DNA from: an uncultured Pelagibacteraceae bacterium
GTDB lineage: Bacteria; Pseudomonadota; Alphaproteobacteria; Pelagibacterales; Pelagibacteraceae
DNA length: 64,000 bases
Reading direction: 5' to 3'
NCBI GenBank assembly: GCA_902631265.1
Contig: CACOXX010000001.1
Span: forward strand, 38,458-102,457
The notes below the pieces were generated by a model. The model ran no database searches, was not told the origin of the DNA, and saw nothing but the letters and a program-made list of their open reading frames with translations. The translations under genes were made by a program, and so were the position numbers. Positions 54,893-63,895 of this stretch are shown here, one piece after another (within the stretch, counting starts at the first letter, position 1; each line of letters opens with the position of its first letter).

Positions 54893-55633
54893 TTAAAAAT
54901 TTAAGTATTTGTTCACTTTTTTATATCCGAAATTATTTTTACTCTTCCAATTCATTTGCTTGATATATTTGACAGGTGTAACACCTTTTCCTGAGCCTAT
55001 TAACATTATTTCATCAAACTTTTTCAAATCTTTATAATTAATATCTCTAAATGAAATTTTAATCTTACCTTTTAAATATTTAATTGTATTTCCAATATAA
55101 CAATTGTTTTTTGGTGTGAAATATTCTTTATTTTTGAAAAATAAAATATTTGAAGTACAAGTTTCTAAAATTTTTCCTCTATAAACTAAAGCTATGTCAG
55201 TTTTAGTCGAGTCATGTCTATTTAATTCTTTGAGAATCTTTTTGTAATAAAGATTTTTTGTTGAGGGGTCAATTCTTTTGTAATTTATGATTTTAAGTTC
55301 AAAATTTTTTTTAGGTTTAAGTCTTCTACGTAAAGAAATTGATATAATTTTTTTTGTTAAAGCAACTCGAAGCAGATGATCATAATTAATATTTTTATTA
55401 ATACTTGAATGAATTAAATGCTTGATATTACTTTCGATATTTTTTGTATAAATTTTATATTTTTTAAGAGATTTGATTAATCCATCTAAGTGATTTTTGA
55501 ATAAAACAAGCTTACCAGATTTTCCTATAAGTCTTATAGTTGTAAAGACTCCGTAGGACCCCCATAAATCTTTAAATCCTATTTCTTTTAGATTACTTAC
55601 TAGATAAGATTTTTTTGATAAAAAAATTGCCAT
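54893..55633 (-). CDS. pabC: Aminotransferase class IV, probable 4-amino-4-deoxychorismate lyase
   Basis: PLP enzyme that converts aminodeoxychorismate to p-aminobenzoate and pyruvate. The fold landmarks SYGVFTTIRL, GKILETCTSNILFFKN and IGNTIKYLKGK match class IV aminotransferases. Neighbouring pabA and pabB make the PabC call likely, although branched-chain or D-amino-acid aminotransferases share this fold. The start chosen (55633) overlaps pabA by 41 bases; a later non-ATG start is conceivable. The 246 residues are slightly short. Confidence 0.8.
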   Translation of the reverse strand: MAIFLSKKSYLVSNLKEIGFKDLWGSYGVFTTIRLIGKSGKLVLFKNHLDGLIKSLKKYKIYTKNIESNIKHLIHSSINKNINYDHLLRVALTKKIISISLRRRLKPKKNFELKIINYKRIDPSTKNLYYKKILKELNRHDSTKTDIALVYRGKILETCTSNILFFKNKEYFTPKNNCYIGNTIKYLKGKIKISFRDINYKDLKKFDEIMLIGSGKGVTPVKYIKQMNWKSKNNFGYKKVNKYLNF

Positions 55634-56153
55634 TTTCAGTTAAGAATGAATCTGGATGAAATTGAAATCCATAAATTTTATTTAGATTATCTTCAAAAGC
55701 CATCGCTGTATTAGTTTTTGTACAACGCATCGTGATATTGAGATTTTTTGAAAAATATGGCTCATTTAACTTTAATGAATGATATCTTCCAATATTAAAA
55801 ACTTTATTCTTCTTAAAAATTTTACTTTTTCCATTTACTTTTATTTTTGATTGATAACCATGATAAATTTTATTTTGTTGTCTAATTTTTCCACCTTCGT
55901 TATATAATATCAACTGAAATCCTAAACATATACCAATCATTTTTTTTTTACCCTTGTATTTGTTATAAATTTTTGAAGTTTCTGGATAATCTTTTGGAGA
56001 GCCAGGACCTGGAGAAAAAACTATCACATCTGATTTATTTAATAATTTTTTATTTATGTCAAAATAATCAGAGCAATAAACTTTATCAAATTGAGAAAAT
56101 TGATGAACCACATTCCATGTAAAAGAATCTTGATGATCAATAATATATATCAT
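55593..56153 (-). CDS. pabA: Aminodeoxychorismate/anthranilate synthase glutamine amidotransferase
   Basis: Glutaminase that supplies ammonia to PabB (186 residues). The nucleophile elbow is GICLGFQLI and the oxyanion region FSPGPGSP. The histidine of the triad is in FQFHPDSF, where aspartate takes the position usually occupied by the glutamate of HPES. Whether this changes activity is unclear. It starts within the end of pabB and overlaps pabC at the 3' end. Confidence 0.85.
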   Translation of the reverse strand: MIYIIDHQDSFTWNVVHQFSQFDKVYCSDYFDINKKLLNKSDVIVFSPGPGSPKDYPETSKIYNKYKGKKKMIGICLGFQLILYNEGGKIRQQNKIYHGYQSKIKVNGKSKIFKKNKVFNIGRYHSLKLNEPYFSKNLNITMRCTKTNTAMAFEDNLNKIYGFQFHPDSFLTENGNFFIKKILSSK

Positions 56154-57364
56154 TTAAATAACTCCAATAAGGATTTTGCTTTAATGTAATTTTCGCTAAA
56201 TTCTTTTTTTGATGAACTATCTAATACAACACCTGAGGCTGCTGATATTTCTGAAACATTTTTGAAATTTAGAATTGATCTTATTATTATGTTAAACCGC
56301 ATATCCTTATTAAATTTAATAAATCCGAAACTTCCTGTAAAAATATTTCGTCCCTCTTTTTCCTGACTATTTAAAAGTTGAAGTGTTCTTATTTTTGGAC
56401 AACCTATAACAGACCCACCAGGCATCATAGACTTAATTATATCTTTAAGATTAATATTATTTTTTAATTTACCCTCTATTGTAGATACGTAGTGATACAA
56501 ATGTTTATATTCCTCTACATATTTTTTTTTTTTGATTACTACACTTCCTGGTTTGCAAATTTTTGATAAATCGTTTCTCTCCATATCTACAATCATATTA
56601 TGTTCTTTTGTCTCTTTGTTATTATTCTTAAAGAAATTGAGAGCTTTAGATTTGTTTAACTTTTGATTTTTTTTTAGGGTTCCGGCTATTGGTTTCGTTG
56701 TTACCTTTAATCCCTTTTTTTCTATTAAAGTTTCAGGAGAGCAGCTAACAATAGAGTAATTCTTGTCTCTAATCATAAAGGCCTCTGGAGCAGAGTTTAC
56801 CTTCATTAATTTCCAAAAAAAACTCACCGGATCTATCTCGGATTTATTTTTATACTTTGTGCAAATTTTTATTTGGTAGGTTTCACCTGCTCTGATTTTT
56901 TTAGAAAAAAGATTGAAGATTCTTTTATACTTTTCAAAGTTAATATTAATCTTAAATGGTTTTAATATTTTGGTTTTATTAAAGTGGTAATTAAAATGTT
57001 GTTTCTTTAGTGTTGAAGATATTTTAATTTTTTTTGATAAAGTAATTATAGTTTCTGGTTTATAGAAAAGACCCTTATAAAATCCATTCTTTTTTTGATT
57101 TCTAATTCTAATATTTAGCAAGTTACATAATATTTCGTAGCCAAAAAAACCTATATAAAGGTCTTGTTCCCTTCTAAATTTTTTTTTTGTTATGTTGTTT
57201 AAAAAATTTTCTATGTTTGAGTTATTTAGTACTATTCTCTTTGAAAAATCTGTAAATATTTTATATCCCTCTTTATATCTATAGATGACCATAGGTTTAT
57301 CTGATTGATATAATTTCTCCAGATAAGGACTAAAATTTGATTTATGCTTTTTGTAATCTATCAA
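56150..57364 (-). CDS. pabB: Aminodeoxychorismate synthase component I
   Basis: Chorismate-using subunit for p-aminobenzoate (folate) synthesis, 404 residues. The chorismate-binding domain shows PIAGTLKKNQ, MIVDMERNDLSKIC and SMMPGGSVIGCPKIRTLQLL, ending with ISAASGVVLDSS. The PIAGT lysine/alanine region and the linked pabA and pabC favour PabB over TrpE. It overlaps the MFS gene by 23 bases upstream and pabA by four downstream. Confidence 0.87.
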   Translation of the reverse strand: MIDYKKHKSNFSPYLEKLYQSDKPMVIYRYKEGYKIFTDFSKRIVLNNSNIENFLNNITKKKFRREQDLYIGFFGYEILCNLLNIRIRNQKKNGFYKGLFYKPETIITLSKKIKISSTLKKQHFNYHFNKTKILKPFKININFEKYKRIFNLFSKKIRAGETYQIKICTKYKNKSEIDPVSFFWKLMKVNSAPEAFMIRDKNYSIVSCSPETLIEKKGLKVTTKPIAGTLKKNQKLNKSKALNFFKNNNKETKEHNMIVDMERNDLSKICKPGSVVIKKKKYVEEYKHLYHYVSTIEGKLKNNINLKDIIKSMMPGGSVIGCPKIRTLQLLNSQEKEGRNIFTGSFGFIKFNKDMRFNIIIRSILNFKNVSEISAASGVVLDSSSKKEFSENYIKAKSLLELFK

Positions 57365-58562
57365 TTGCTTGCTCTTTAATTGGTAAGTGTATTAAGCCTG
57401 CAAAAACAGATAATGCAATTGCTAAATACCACGCATAGTTATAAGAGCCATATATGTCATAGAAAAGTCCGCCAAGATATGCTCCAAAAAAAGATCCAAA
57501 TTGATGACTTAAAAAAACTAAACCATATAAAAGGCCGAGATACTTAGTCCCAAAAATATGAGCTACAATTCCACTCGTAGCTGGAACAGTGGATAACCAT
57601 AAAAAACCAAAGCTAGCACCAAATATTATTGATGAAATAGTGCTTGGAGGTAAAAAAATAAACAAACAAATTGAGACACCTCTTAAAAAATAAATAGAAC
57701 TTAAGATAATTTTTTTACTCATCTTTGTAGATAAATAGCCACTTAACAAAGAACCAATGATATTAAAAAAACCTATCAAAGATAAAATCATCGCTGCAGT
57801 CCAATCATCCAGACCTCTGTCTGCTACATATTTTGGCACATGAGTTCCAACTAAGGTAATATGAAAACCACATACAAAGAATCCTGAAACCAGTAAAACA
57901 TAACTTTTGTTTCGAAATGCTTCTTTAAGAGCATCTAAAGACCCTTGATCATTCTGAGCATCAATCGTTTTATCTAGCTGTGGTGATCTCACAAAATAAG
58001 CAAACATTAATCCTACAGATAAAAATATCATGAAATAAAAAAGGGTATTTACCCATCCATTATTTTGTAAGGAATAGTTTGTAAAAAGTGGTGAAAGGAA
58101 ATAACCAAAAGAACCAACGGCTGTAACAATACTCATTGCGATTGTTCTATTTGAAAGTGGAAAATGTTTACCAACAATTGACATTGGGATACTTATTGCT
58201 GTGCCTCCGCAACCAATACCAATTAAAACTCCTAAACTAATTTGGAAGTAAATCCCAGTGTTAGGACCTGCATACAAAAAATAAACTCCCAGGATGTAAA
58301 AAAGAAATGCAAGGATAATTGATTTGTGGCCTCCATATTTGTCTGCAAGAACGCCAAAAATTGGGCCAGATAGTCCCCAACCCAACATTTGAATACCTAT
58401 AGCTAAACCAAATTCAGTATTTGAAATTCCTAAATCATTATTAAAGTCAATGAAAAACATTCCAAAAACTTGCCTTACACTCAAAGACATTAAAACTACT
58501 ACACAAGCGCAAACTAAAGTAGTTAAAGCTAGATTGTTTTGAATAAATTTTTCTGAACTCAT
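57342..58562 (-). CDS. Major facilitator superfamily transporter
   Basis: A 406-residue protein with 12 predicted helices. The loop 2-3 motif GPIFGVLADKYGGHKSI is the MFS signature A, and the related GSLLSGYLSTKMSKKI lies in the second half. The fold resembles monocarboxylate/oxalate-type MFS proteins, but the substrate is not readable. It lies between metC (four-base overlap) and pabB. Confidence 0.87.
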   Translation of the reverse strand: MSSEKFIQNNLALTTLVCACVVVLMSLSVRQVFGMFFIDFNNDLGISNTEFGLAIGIQMLGWGLSGPIFGVLADKYGGHKSIILAFLFYILGVYFLYAGPNTGIYFQISLGVLIGIGCGGTAISIPMSIVGKHFPLSNRTIAMSIVTAVGSFGYFLSPLFTNYSLQNNGWVNTLFYFMIFLSVGLMFAYFVRSPQLDKTIDAQNDQGSLDALKEAFRNKSYVLLVSGFFVCGFHITLVGTHVPKYVADRGLDDWTAAMILSLIGFFNIIGSLLSGYLSTKMSKKIILSSIYFLRGVSICLFIFLPPSTISSIIFGASFGFLWLSTVPATSGIVAHIFGTKYLGLLYGLVFLSHQFGSFFGAYLGGLFYDIYGSYNYAWYLAIALSVFAGLIHLPIKEQAIDRLQKA

Positions 58563-59731
58563 TTGATGAATTTAAGAGATCTTCTTAAATCTTCAATCAA
58601 ATCTTTTGGATCTTCTAATCCGATATGTAATCTTACTATATGCTCATCTTTTGATAAATTTAAGTAAGATCTGTCTCCTTGTTCTCTAATTTCTTGATGT
58701 AATGCCAAACTCTCAAAACCTCCCCAACTATATCCATATCCAAATAATTTTAATGAATTTACAAATTTTATTACATTCTTTTTCGCTGATTTAATTCTTA
58801 AACCCATAAGACCAGATGCCCCTTTATAATATTTTTTCCAAAGGTTGTAGTTTAAGGAACCTTTTTTAAATGGATATAAAAGTTTAATTTTTTTGTGCTT
58901 AGACAAGAAACTTGCAACTTTCATAGCATTCAATTGATGTCTATCCAATCTCACGTCTAGAGTTCTTAAACCTCTAGTTACTAAATAAGCATCATCGGGC
59001 CCCATTCTAAGTCCTGTAATTTTTTCAGCTAATTGGACCTTTTTGAAAACTTTTTTGTTTACTGCTAAACTGCCACCCATTACATCAGAGTGTCCAGAAT
59101 AATATTTGGTAGCTGAGACAATGGACATGTCGAAACCTAACTTTATTGGCTTAAGAAAATATGGTGTTCCCCAAGTATTATCAATTGCTGTAAAAATCTT
59201 ATTTTTTTTTGCTATAGAAATAATTTTTGATAGGTCTTGAAACTCAAAGGAATTGCTACCAGGACACTCAACAAATATAAGTTTTGTTTTTTTACTTATG
59301 TTATTTTTGATCGTACTTAGGTCATGAGGATTATAAAATTTTGTTTTAATATTAAATTCTTTTAAATAATCTTTAGTTAACAATCGTGTTGGACTGTAAA
59401 CAGGGTCAGCAACTATTATTTCATCCCCAGGTCTTACAACACTGAATATTGCTAAAAAAACAGAACCAAAACCAGTTGGTGTTAGAAAAACATGATAAGA
59501 CTCTTCCAATTTTGTTAAAATTTTTGAGAGTGTATGTGTCGTTGATGTTCCTTGTCTTCCATAATCATAGTGGCCCCCAGTTGGATCTTTGATACTTTTC
59601 TTTTGAGTTTTTCTAATATCTTGCATGGATTTAAATATAATAGTTGATGCTCGCACCACAGGTGGATTTACCGACTGATTATGAAAATCTTTAGCAGTGT
59701 GTTTTAAAAATGTTTTAAAAGAGTAGCCCAT
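58559..59731 (-). CDS. metC: Cystathionine beta-lyase / Cys-Met metabolism PLP enzyme
   Basis: PLP enzyme of the trans-sulfuration family, 390 residues from the ATG at 59731 (MGYSFK). Further upstream the frame runs over the small basic gene. Landmarks are YDYGRQGTSTTHTLSKIL, the PLP-lysine region SATKYYSGHSDVMGGSL, and GPDDAYLVTRGLRTLDVRLDRH. It likely cleaves cystathionine to homocysteine (or acts on related thioethers). The first gene of a minus-strand group running to the HIT gene, and divergent from the 27-aa gene. Confidence 0.85.
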   Translation of the reverse strand: MGYSFKTFLKHTAKDFHNQSVNPPVVRASTIIFKSMQDIRKTQKKSIKDPTGGHYDYGRQGTSTTHTLSKILTKLEESYHVFLTPTGFGSVFLAIFSVVRPGDEIIVADPVYSPTRLLTKDYLKEFNIKTKFYNPHDLSTIKNNISKKTKLIFVECPGSNSFEFQDLSKIISIAKKNKIFTAIDNTWGTPYFLKPIKLGFDMSIVSATKYYSGHSDVMGGSLAVNKKVFKKVQLAEKITGLRMGPDDAYLVTRGLRTLDVRLDRHQLNAMKVASFLSKHKKIKLLYPFKKGSLNYNLWKKYYKGASGLMGLRIKSAKKNVIKFVNSLKLFGYGYSWGGFESLALHQEIREQGDRSYLNLSKDEHIVRLHIGLEDPKDLIEDLRRSLKFIK

Positions 59732-59738
59732 AAAAAAA

Positions 59739-59767
59739 TTGAATACTAATGGGGACAATGCTATATC
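59739..59767 (+). promoter_or_regulatory. Sigma-70-type promoter for the 27-aa gene
   Basis: TTGAAT (59739-59744), 17 bases, then TATATC (59762-59767), 39 bases before the ATG at 59807, on plus. An AGGAG ribosome site at 59796-59800 sits six bases before the ATG. This arrangement overlaps the metC start on the other strand, so the two genes diverge. Confidence 0.6.
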
Positions 59768-59806
59768 CCGTATATAAGTCAATAAAATAATAGATAGGAG
59801 ATAATA

Positions 59807-59890
59807 ATGGGTTATCCAAAGAAACACAGAGGCCGTAGAAAAATGGGCTCAAAAAAAAGAAGAGCAAGAAAAAAAAATAAAAAGAAATAA
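59807..59890 (+). CDS. 27-aa highly basic peptide
   Basis: The gene has AGGAG at the proper distance and a promoter-like pair upstream, and reads MGYPKKHRGRRKMGSKKRRA followed by seven more residues, all arginine, lysine or asparagine. Eighteen of 27 residues are basic. Size and composition resemble tiny ribosomal or RNA-binding proteins such as bTHX, but the sequence does not match one I can name. It is followed after 11 bases by the membrane protein gene on the same strand. Confidence 0.65.
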   Translation: MGYPKKHRGRRKMGSKKRRARKKNKKK

Positions 59891-59901
59891 TTCTGCTCAA
59901 A

Positions 59902-60594
59902 ATGGATAATATCAAAAAGGTCAAGGCCTTAAGTATTTGGATTTTTATAGTTCCATTTGTTGCTACAAATACTTGTTTAATTTTAATTACTCAATTTCAC
60001 GAACTTTTTCCCAATAAAGAAAATATAATACATTTCACATTTCCCTATATAGATGGTGGGGCCTCTATTAGTAGAACAGCAAGATACTTTCCAACTTATT
60101 TGGTTTTTAAGCCTGCTATGTTTTTAACCGCTTATTTATTAATAAAATATTGGATCTTTAATAAACAAATTATATTAAACATACATGGAAATCATAAACA
60201 CTTAAAAAGAATGCTTTTCTTTGGAATAGGATCTGCGGTTTGTCTTGTAATCCATTCAATTTTTCTAGGCATAAAATTTGATATTGGCGTGTATAAACTT
60301 TTTAGACGAGTTATAATGTTGGCATTCATAATATTTGAGATAGCCGCCCAAACTTATTTTGTTTTAATTTTTTACTCTATCAAATCAAAACTTAAATCAT
60401 TTATTAACGAAACATATCTGAAATGTAAGGCTGTTTTAGTATCAATTTTAATTTTTGTAGGTATCCTTGCCATACCTTTGGTAAGTATGCCAGGTAATAA
60501 ACACCTTAAACATGCATTAGAATGGGATTATTTTTTGGGGGTAATTATTTTTTATATATTTACTTTTTTGTTGTGGAAAAAAAAGAGTAATTAG
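59902..60594 (+). CDS. Frag1/DRAM-like multi-pass membrane protein
   Basis: A 230-residue protein with about six membrane helices. The first loop, [20 protein letters not shown], resembles the luminal P-x-I-S-D-x-G motif of the Frag1/DRAM/Sfk1 (PGAP2-like) family. The last helix region, [26 protein letters not shown], matches its end. Such proteins are best known from eukaryotes and their bacterial role is unknown. It converges on mnmA with a four-base overlap. Confidence 0.6.
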   Translation: MDNIKKVKALSIWIFIVPFVATNTCLILITQFHELFPNKENIIHFTFPYIDGGASISRTARYFPTYLVFKPAMFLTAYLLIKYWIFNKQIILNIHGNHKHLKRMLFFGIGSAVCLVIHSIFLGIKFDIGVYKLFRRVIMLAFIIFEIAAQTYFVLIFYSIKSKLKSFINETYLKCKAVLVSILIFVGILAIPLVSMPGNKHLKHALEWDYFLGVIIFYIFTFLLWKKKSN

Positions 60595-61706
60595 TTTTTT
60601 ATCCAACCTCCGCCTAAGACTTTATAACCGTTTTTATTTTTTTGATAAAAAACACATGCTTGACCCGGTGAAACACCGAATTCATCCTCCATTAAATTTA
60701 CTTTAGCTTTTGAACCTGATACTTCAACTTTTGAAGGAATTAATTTTCCTGTTGATCTTATCTTTACATAAACTTTTTTGTTCAATTCGCTATCATCACA
60801 TAAAATATTAAGATTATCTAAATTAATATTTCTTTTTGCTAAGTATTTTTTTGGTCCAACAATTATTTCATTCCTCTTTGGATCTATTTCTATAACATAC
60901 AATGGATCTTTATCAGAAACCTTGATGCCTCTTCTTTGTCCAATTGTAAAATTTACTATCCCATCATGAACCCCAATTACCTTTCCTTCAATATTTTTGA
61001 TATTTCCTTTTACAAACGCTTTAGGTTCAAATTTTTTAATTACAGATGAATAGTCACCGTTAGGAACAAAACAAATATCCTGACTATCTGGTTTATTTGC
61101 TACATTTAAATTAAGTTTTTTTGCAATTTCTCTTGTCTCACCTTTCAGTAAGTTTCCCAAAGGAAATCTTAGAAAATTAAGTTGATCCCTCTTTGTATTA
61201 AATAGAAAATAGCTTTGATCCCTATTATGATCCTCTGCACGATACATTTCATTTTTTTTTCCATCAAATATCGATCTTACATAGTGACCAGTTATCAAGG
61301 CATCTGCTTTTAAATCTTTTGCTTCCATAAAAAGATCTTTAAATTTTACTGTTTGATTACACTGAACACATGGTATTGGAGTTTCACCTTTTAGGTAGCT
61401 CTCAACAAAATTATCAATAACTCCCTCTTTAAATTTATTTTGGTAGTATAGAATTTTATGATCGATATCCAATTTATGAGCCACTCTTTTTGCGTCTAAT
61501 ATATCTTGTCCCGCGCAACATTGTTTTGATTGGGAAACTTGTTTGGTATCATCATAAAGTTTAAGTGTAATGCCAATAACTTTATAACCTTCTTTTTTCA
61601 TTAATCCAGCAACTGTTGAAGAATCTACTCCTCCTGACATTGCAACAACTACGACTGTGTCTTTTGTTTTTTTGTCAATTCCAATTGAGTTTAAATTGTT
61701 TTTCAT
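60591..61706 (-). CDS. mnmA: tRNA-specific 2-thiouridylase
   Basis: Installs the 2-thio group on U34 of tRNA-Lys, -Glu and -Gln. The ATP pyrophosphatase P-loop [17 protein letters not shown] lies near residue 20. Catalytic cysteines are in [14 protein letters not shown] and the later [11 protein letters not shown]-terminal SPGQACVFY is conserved. The 371 residues are normal. It diverges from the DUF3553 gene. Confidence 0.96.
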   Translation of the reverse strand: MKNNLNSIGIDKKTKDTVVVVAMSGGVDSSTVAGLMKKEGYKVIGITLKLYDDTKQVSQSKQCCAGQDILDAKRVAHKLDIDHKILYYQNKFKEGVIDNFVESYLKGETPIPCVQCNQTVKFKDLFMEAKDLKADALITGHYVRSIFDGKKNEMYRAEDHNRDQSYFLFNTKRDQLNFLRFPLGNLLKGETREIAKKLNLNVANKPDSQDICFVPNGDYSSVIKKFEPKAFVKGNIKNIEGKVIGVHDGIVNFTIGQRRGIKVSDKDPLYVIEIDPKRNEIIVGPKKYLAKRNINLDNLNILCDDSELNKKVYVKIRSTGKLIPSKVEVSGSKAKVNLMEDEFGVSPGQACVFYQKNKNGYKVLGGGWIKN

Positions 61707-61749
61707 AAACTTTAAAATTATACTATTTTTATTTAAAAAACTAAATTAA

Positions 61750-61914
61750 ATGATTTTAGATTATGAACCAGGTGACAAAGTGATTAATCCTAAAAATAAA
61801 GATTGGGGAATAGGTCAAGTACAATCAATTATAAAAGAGAAAGTTACTGTAAATTTTGAAAATGTTGGTAAAAAAGTGATAAACGCTAATTTAATAGAAC
61901 TAATTAAGATTTGA
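61750..61914 (+). CDS. DUF3553 family small protein (54 aa)
   Basis: Reads MILDYEPGDKVINPKNKDWG and continues IGQVQSIIKEKVTVNFENVGKK. This short beta-barrel-like sequence (GDxVxNPxxxDWGxGQVxS) matches DUF3553, which resembles SH3/CarD-like nucleic-acid-binding folds; function unknown. The stop is six bases before the cysQ ATG, so the two may be co-transcribed. Confidence 0.75.
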   Translation: MILDYEPGDKVINPKNKDWGIGQVQSIIKEKVTVNFENVGKKVINANLIELIKI

Positions 61915-61920
61915 TCAAAA

Positions 61921-62703
61921 ATGAACTTAGAAGAAAAAAAAAAAATTGTACTAGATTTAATTGGTACTTTCCAAACAGCAAGTAAATTATCTTTGTCGTT
62001 AAGGAAGAAAGGTCTTAAAGAAACCATTAAGGAAGATAATACCCCTGTAACAAATGGGGATCTTGAGGTTAATAAATTATTGATAGATAAAATTAATAAG
62101 TTAACACCAGATATTCTTATTGTTTCAGAGGAAACTTCCACAAACAAAAATTTGGATAACCTCTCAACTTTTTGGCTTATCGATCCCATAGATGGCACTT
62201 ATGACTATATTAATGATAAAGACGAATTTACTATAAACGCTGCTCTCATTATTAACAAAGTTCCTGAAATAGGTATTATTAGCGCTCCAGCAAAAAATAG
62301 ATTATTTTATACATATGGCGATGGGAATTCATTCGAAATAGTTGATGATAAAGCTCAGTTGTTAAACACTAAAATAAATACCAGTGACAAAGAAAATATT
62401 AAAGCTGTAAGTTATTCAGATAAACTTAAAAATGAAATTAAAGATATCCATGACAAATTTAAAGTAACAAGTTATACAAAAATGAAAAGTTCTCTAAAAT
62501 TTTGTGTTATTGCAGCAGGTGAATTTGATCTTTATGTGGCTGAACCAAGGGCATCTGAATGGGACATTGCAGCAGGAGATGCAATTTTAAGTAATTCTGG
62601 TGGCTCTATCACTGACATGAATGGAGGAAAAATTTATTATGGAAAAAAGGATTTTAAAAACCCAGGTATAATTTTGAAAAGTGCAAGATTAAGTAATGGA
62701 TGA
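61921..62703 (+). CDS. cysQ: 3'(2'),5'-bisphosphate nucleotidase / inositol-phosphatase family
   Basis: A 260-residue Mg-dependent phosphatase that removes 3'-phosphate from PAP (adenosine 3',5'-bisphosphate). Landmarks are DNTPVTNGDLEVNKLL, VSEE (metal), WLIDPIDGTYDYI (metal motif) and EPRASEWDIAAGDAIL. The usual family length is about 245-260. In a sulfur-using genome PAP recycling makes sense, but inositol phosphatase activity is not excluded. It overlaps the next small membrane-protein gene by eight bases. Confidence 0.85.
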   Translation: MNLEEKKKIVLDLIGTFQTASKLSLSLRKKGLKETIKEDNTPVTNGDLEVNKLLIDKINKLTPDILIVSEETSTNKNLDNLSTFWLIDPIDGTYDYINDKDEFTINAALIINKVPEIGIISAPAKNRLFYTYGDGNSFEIVDDKAQLLNTKINTSDKENIKAVSYSDKLKNEIKDIHDKFKVTSYTKMKSSLKFCVIAAGEFDLYVAEPRASEWDIAAGDAILSNSGGSITDMNGGKIYYGKKDFKNPGIILKSARLSNG

Positions 62704-62845
62704 ACAGTTAAGAATTATATTAATTATTATAGTATCAGTTTCTATTTTTGGTCTAATAGTTTTTATAATAGTAAAAAACTACATAAAATCCAAGATAGAT
62801 TATTATTTGAATAAAAAAAACGAGAGGACTACAAAAGACGAATAA
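62696..62845 (+). CDS. 49-aa single-helix membrane protein
   Basis: ATG lies inside the last codons of cysQ. The product reads MDEQLRIILIIIVSVSIFGL and continues the helix as IVFIIVKNYIKSKI, with a polar basic/acidic tail to the stop. One clear transmembrane helix and overlap with a real gene support it. Its last 17 bases overlap the 3' end of recX. No family recognised. Confidence 0.55.
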   Translation: MDEQLRIILIIIVSVSIFGLIVFIIVKNYIKSKIDYYLNKKNERTTKDE

Positions 62846-63392
62846 TTTTCTCATATTCATCTTTTGATAAATCCATTATTCTTTTTGACGTTTCAAAACT
62901 AAACCCATTCCTTGCTAATATTCCAATATCTTTTTTAAAAAAAATAGGCCTATTATCTTCTGATCTATGTGGCCCGATTTTTTTCTTTTTACAAAGTTTT
63001 ATTGCAGAAAAAAAATCTTGGTCATCATTATTTTCTTTAATTTTATCTAAAGTTTCCTTAACAAATTTATCATTAATTCCTTTTGACATTAGGTAGCTCC
63101 TAATTTTGTTAATTGAGCTACCTCTTTGAATCAAATTTTTCGCTTTGCTCTCAGAATAAAACTTATCATTAATAAACTTGGATTGTTCCAAATCTGACAA
63201 TACAATGTCTATAAGGTTTTGATAATTGCCCTTTTTCATGTTTGTAGAACCAGACTTTAAATATTTCTTCAATAAATACGTTCTAAGTTGTTGTTTAGAC
63301 GGAGCATATTTTTCAATGTATTTTAAGGAAAAATCTCGTATCTCAGATACAGTAAATTCTAAATTTTTTTTTTTATTTTTTAAGGGAATCAT
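62829..63392 (-). CDS. recX: Regulatory protein RecX
   Basis: A 187-residue modulator of RecA. It has the repeated three-helix pattern of RecX: FSLKYIEKYAPSKQQLRTYL ... KSKFINDKFYSESKAKNL-type segments and KGINDKFVKETLDKIKEN. The C-terminal part (RPIFFKKDIGILARNGFSFETSKRIM) matches the third repeat. recA is not in this window. The gene diverges from the ABA4-like gene with 28 bases between. Confidence 0.8.
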   Translation of the reverse strand: MIPLKNKKKNLEFTVSEIRDFSLKYIEKYAPSKQQLRTYLLKKYLKSGSTNMKKGNYQNLIDIVLSDLEQSKFINDKFYSESKAKNLIQRGSSINKIRSYLMSKGINDKFVKETLDKIKENNDDQDFFSAIKLCKKKKIGPHRSEDNRPIFFKKDIGILARNGFSFETSKRIMDLSKDEYEKIIRLL

Positions 63393-63420
63393 TATAATTT
63401 TTATTATATTATAACCTCAA

Positions 63421-63895
63421 ATGATTGAACAAATTAATAATTTCTTTACAATTGAAATGATCTATCTTTGGTTGAATTTAGGTGTTCTACCCTTTTGGAT
63501 CATTCTATTTTTTTTTCCTCATTCATTTATGAGTAAATATTTAGTTAGATCAATTTTCCCCTTTATGATCTTCTCCTTCGTTTACGTTTATCTGTTATAC
63601 TATTTTTTTATATCAGATTTCAATTTTCAGAATAATTTTACACTTTATTTAAGCCTTGAAAACTTATCAGATCTTTTTTCAGAAAATGGTTTTTTAATAA
63701 TGTTTTGGTGTCATTTTTTTAGCAGTAAACTTATTTTGTGGAGCATGGATTGTATCTGATAGTATTAAGCTCTCAATTTCAAAATTTTTAACTTTTTTCC
63801 CTTTGCTAATTACTTATTTTATAGGTCCTCTTGGATTATTCATTTATTGGTTAGTCAGGATTTTTTTCGCAAGAAGAATGTCATTGTATGACTAA
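63421..63895 (+). pseudogene. ABA4-like (DUF4281) membrane protein gene split by a one-base shift
   Basis: Reading from ATG 63421 gives MIEQINNFFTIEMIYLWLNL ... and stops early at 63757-63759 after about 112 codons. Removing one T from the run of seven T residues at 63714-63720 joins it to a frame that reads HFLAVNLFCGAWIVSDSIKL and continues to GPLGLFIYWLVRIFFARRMS, stopping at 63893-63895. This second half is the conserved end of ABA4/DUF4281-type proteins (WxHFLAxxLFxGxWI; FxxGPLGLxxY), so the true product is about 158 residues. The split may be a sequencing/assembly error, programmed slippage or a genuine mutation. The downstream gene overlaps its end by eight bases, as in intact operons. 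Confidence 0.7.
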
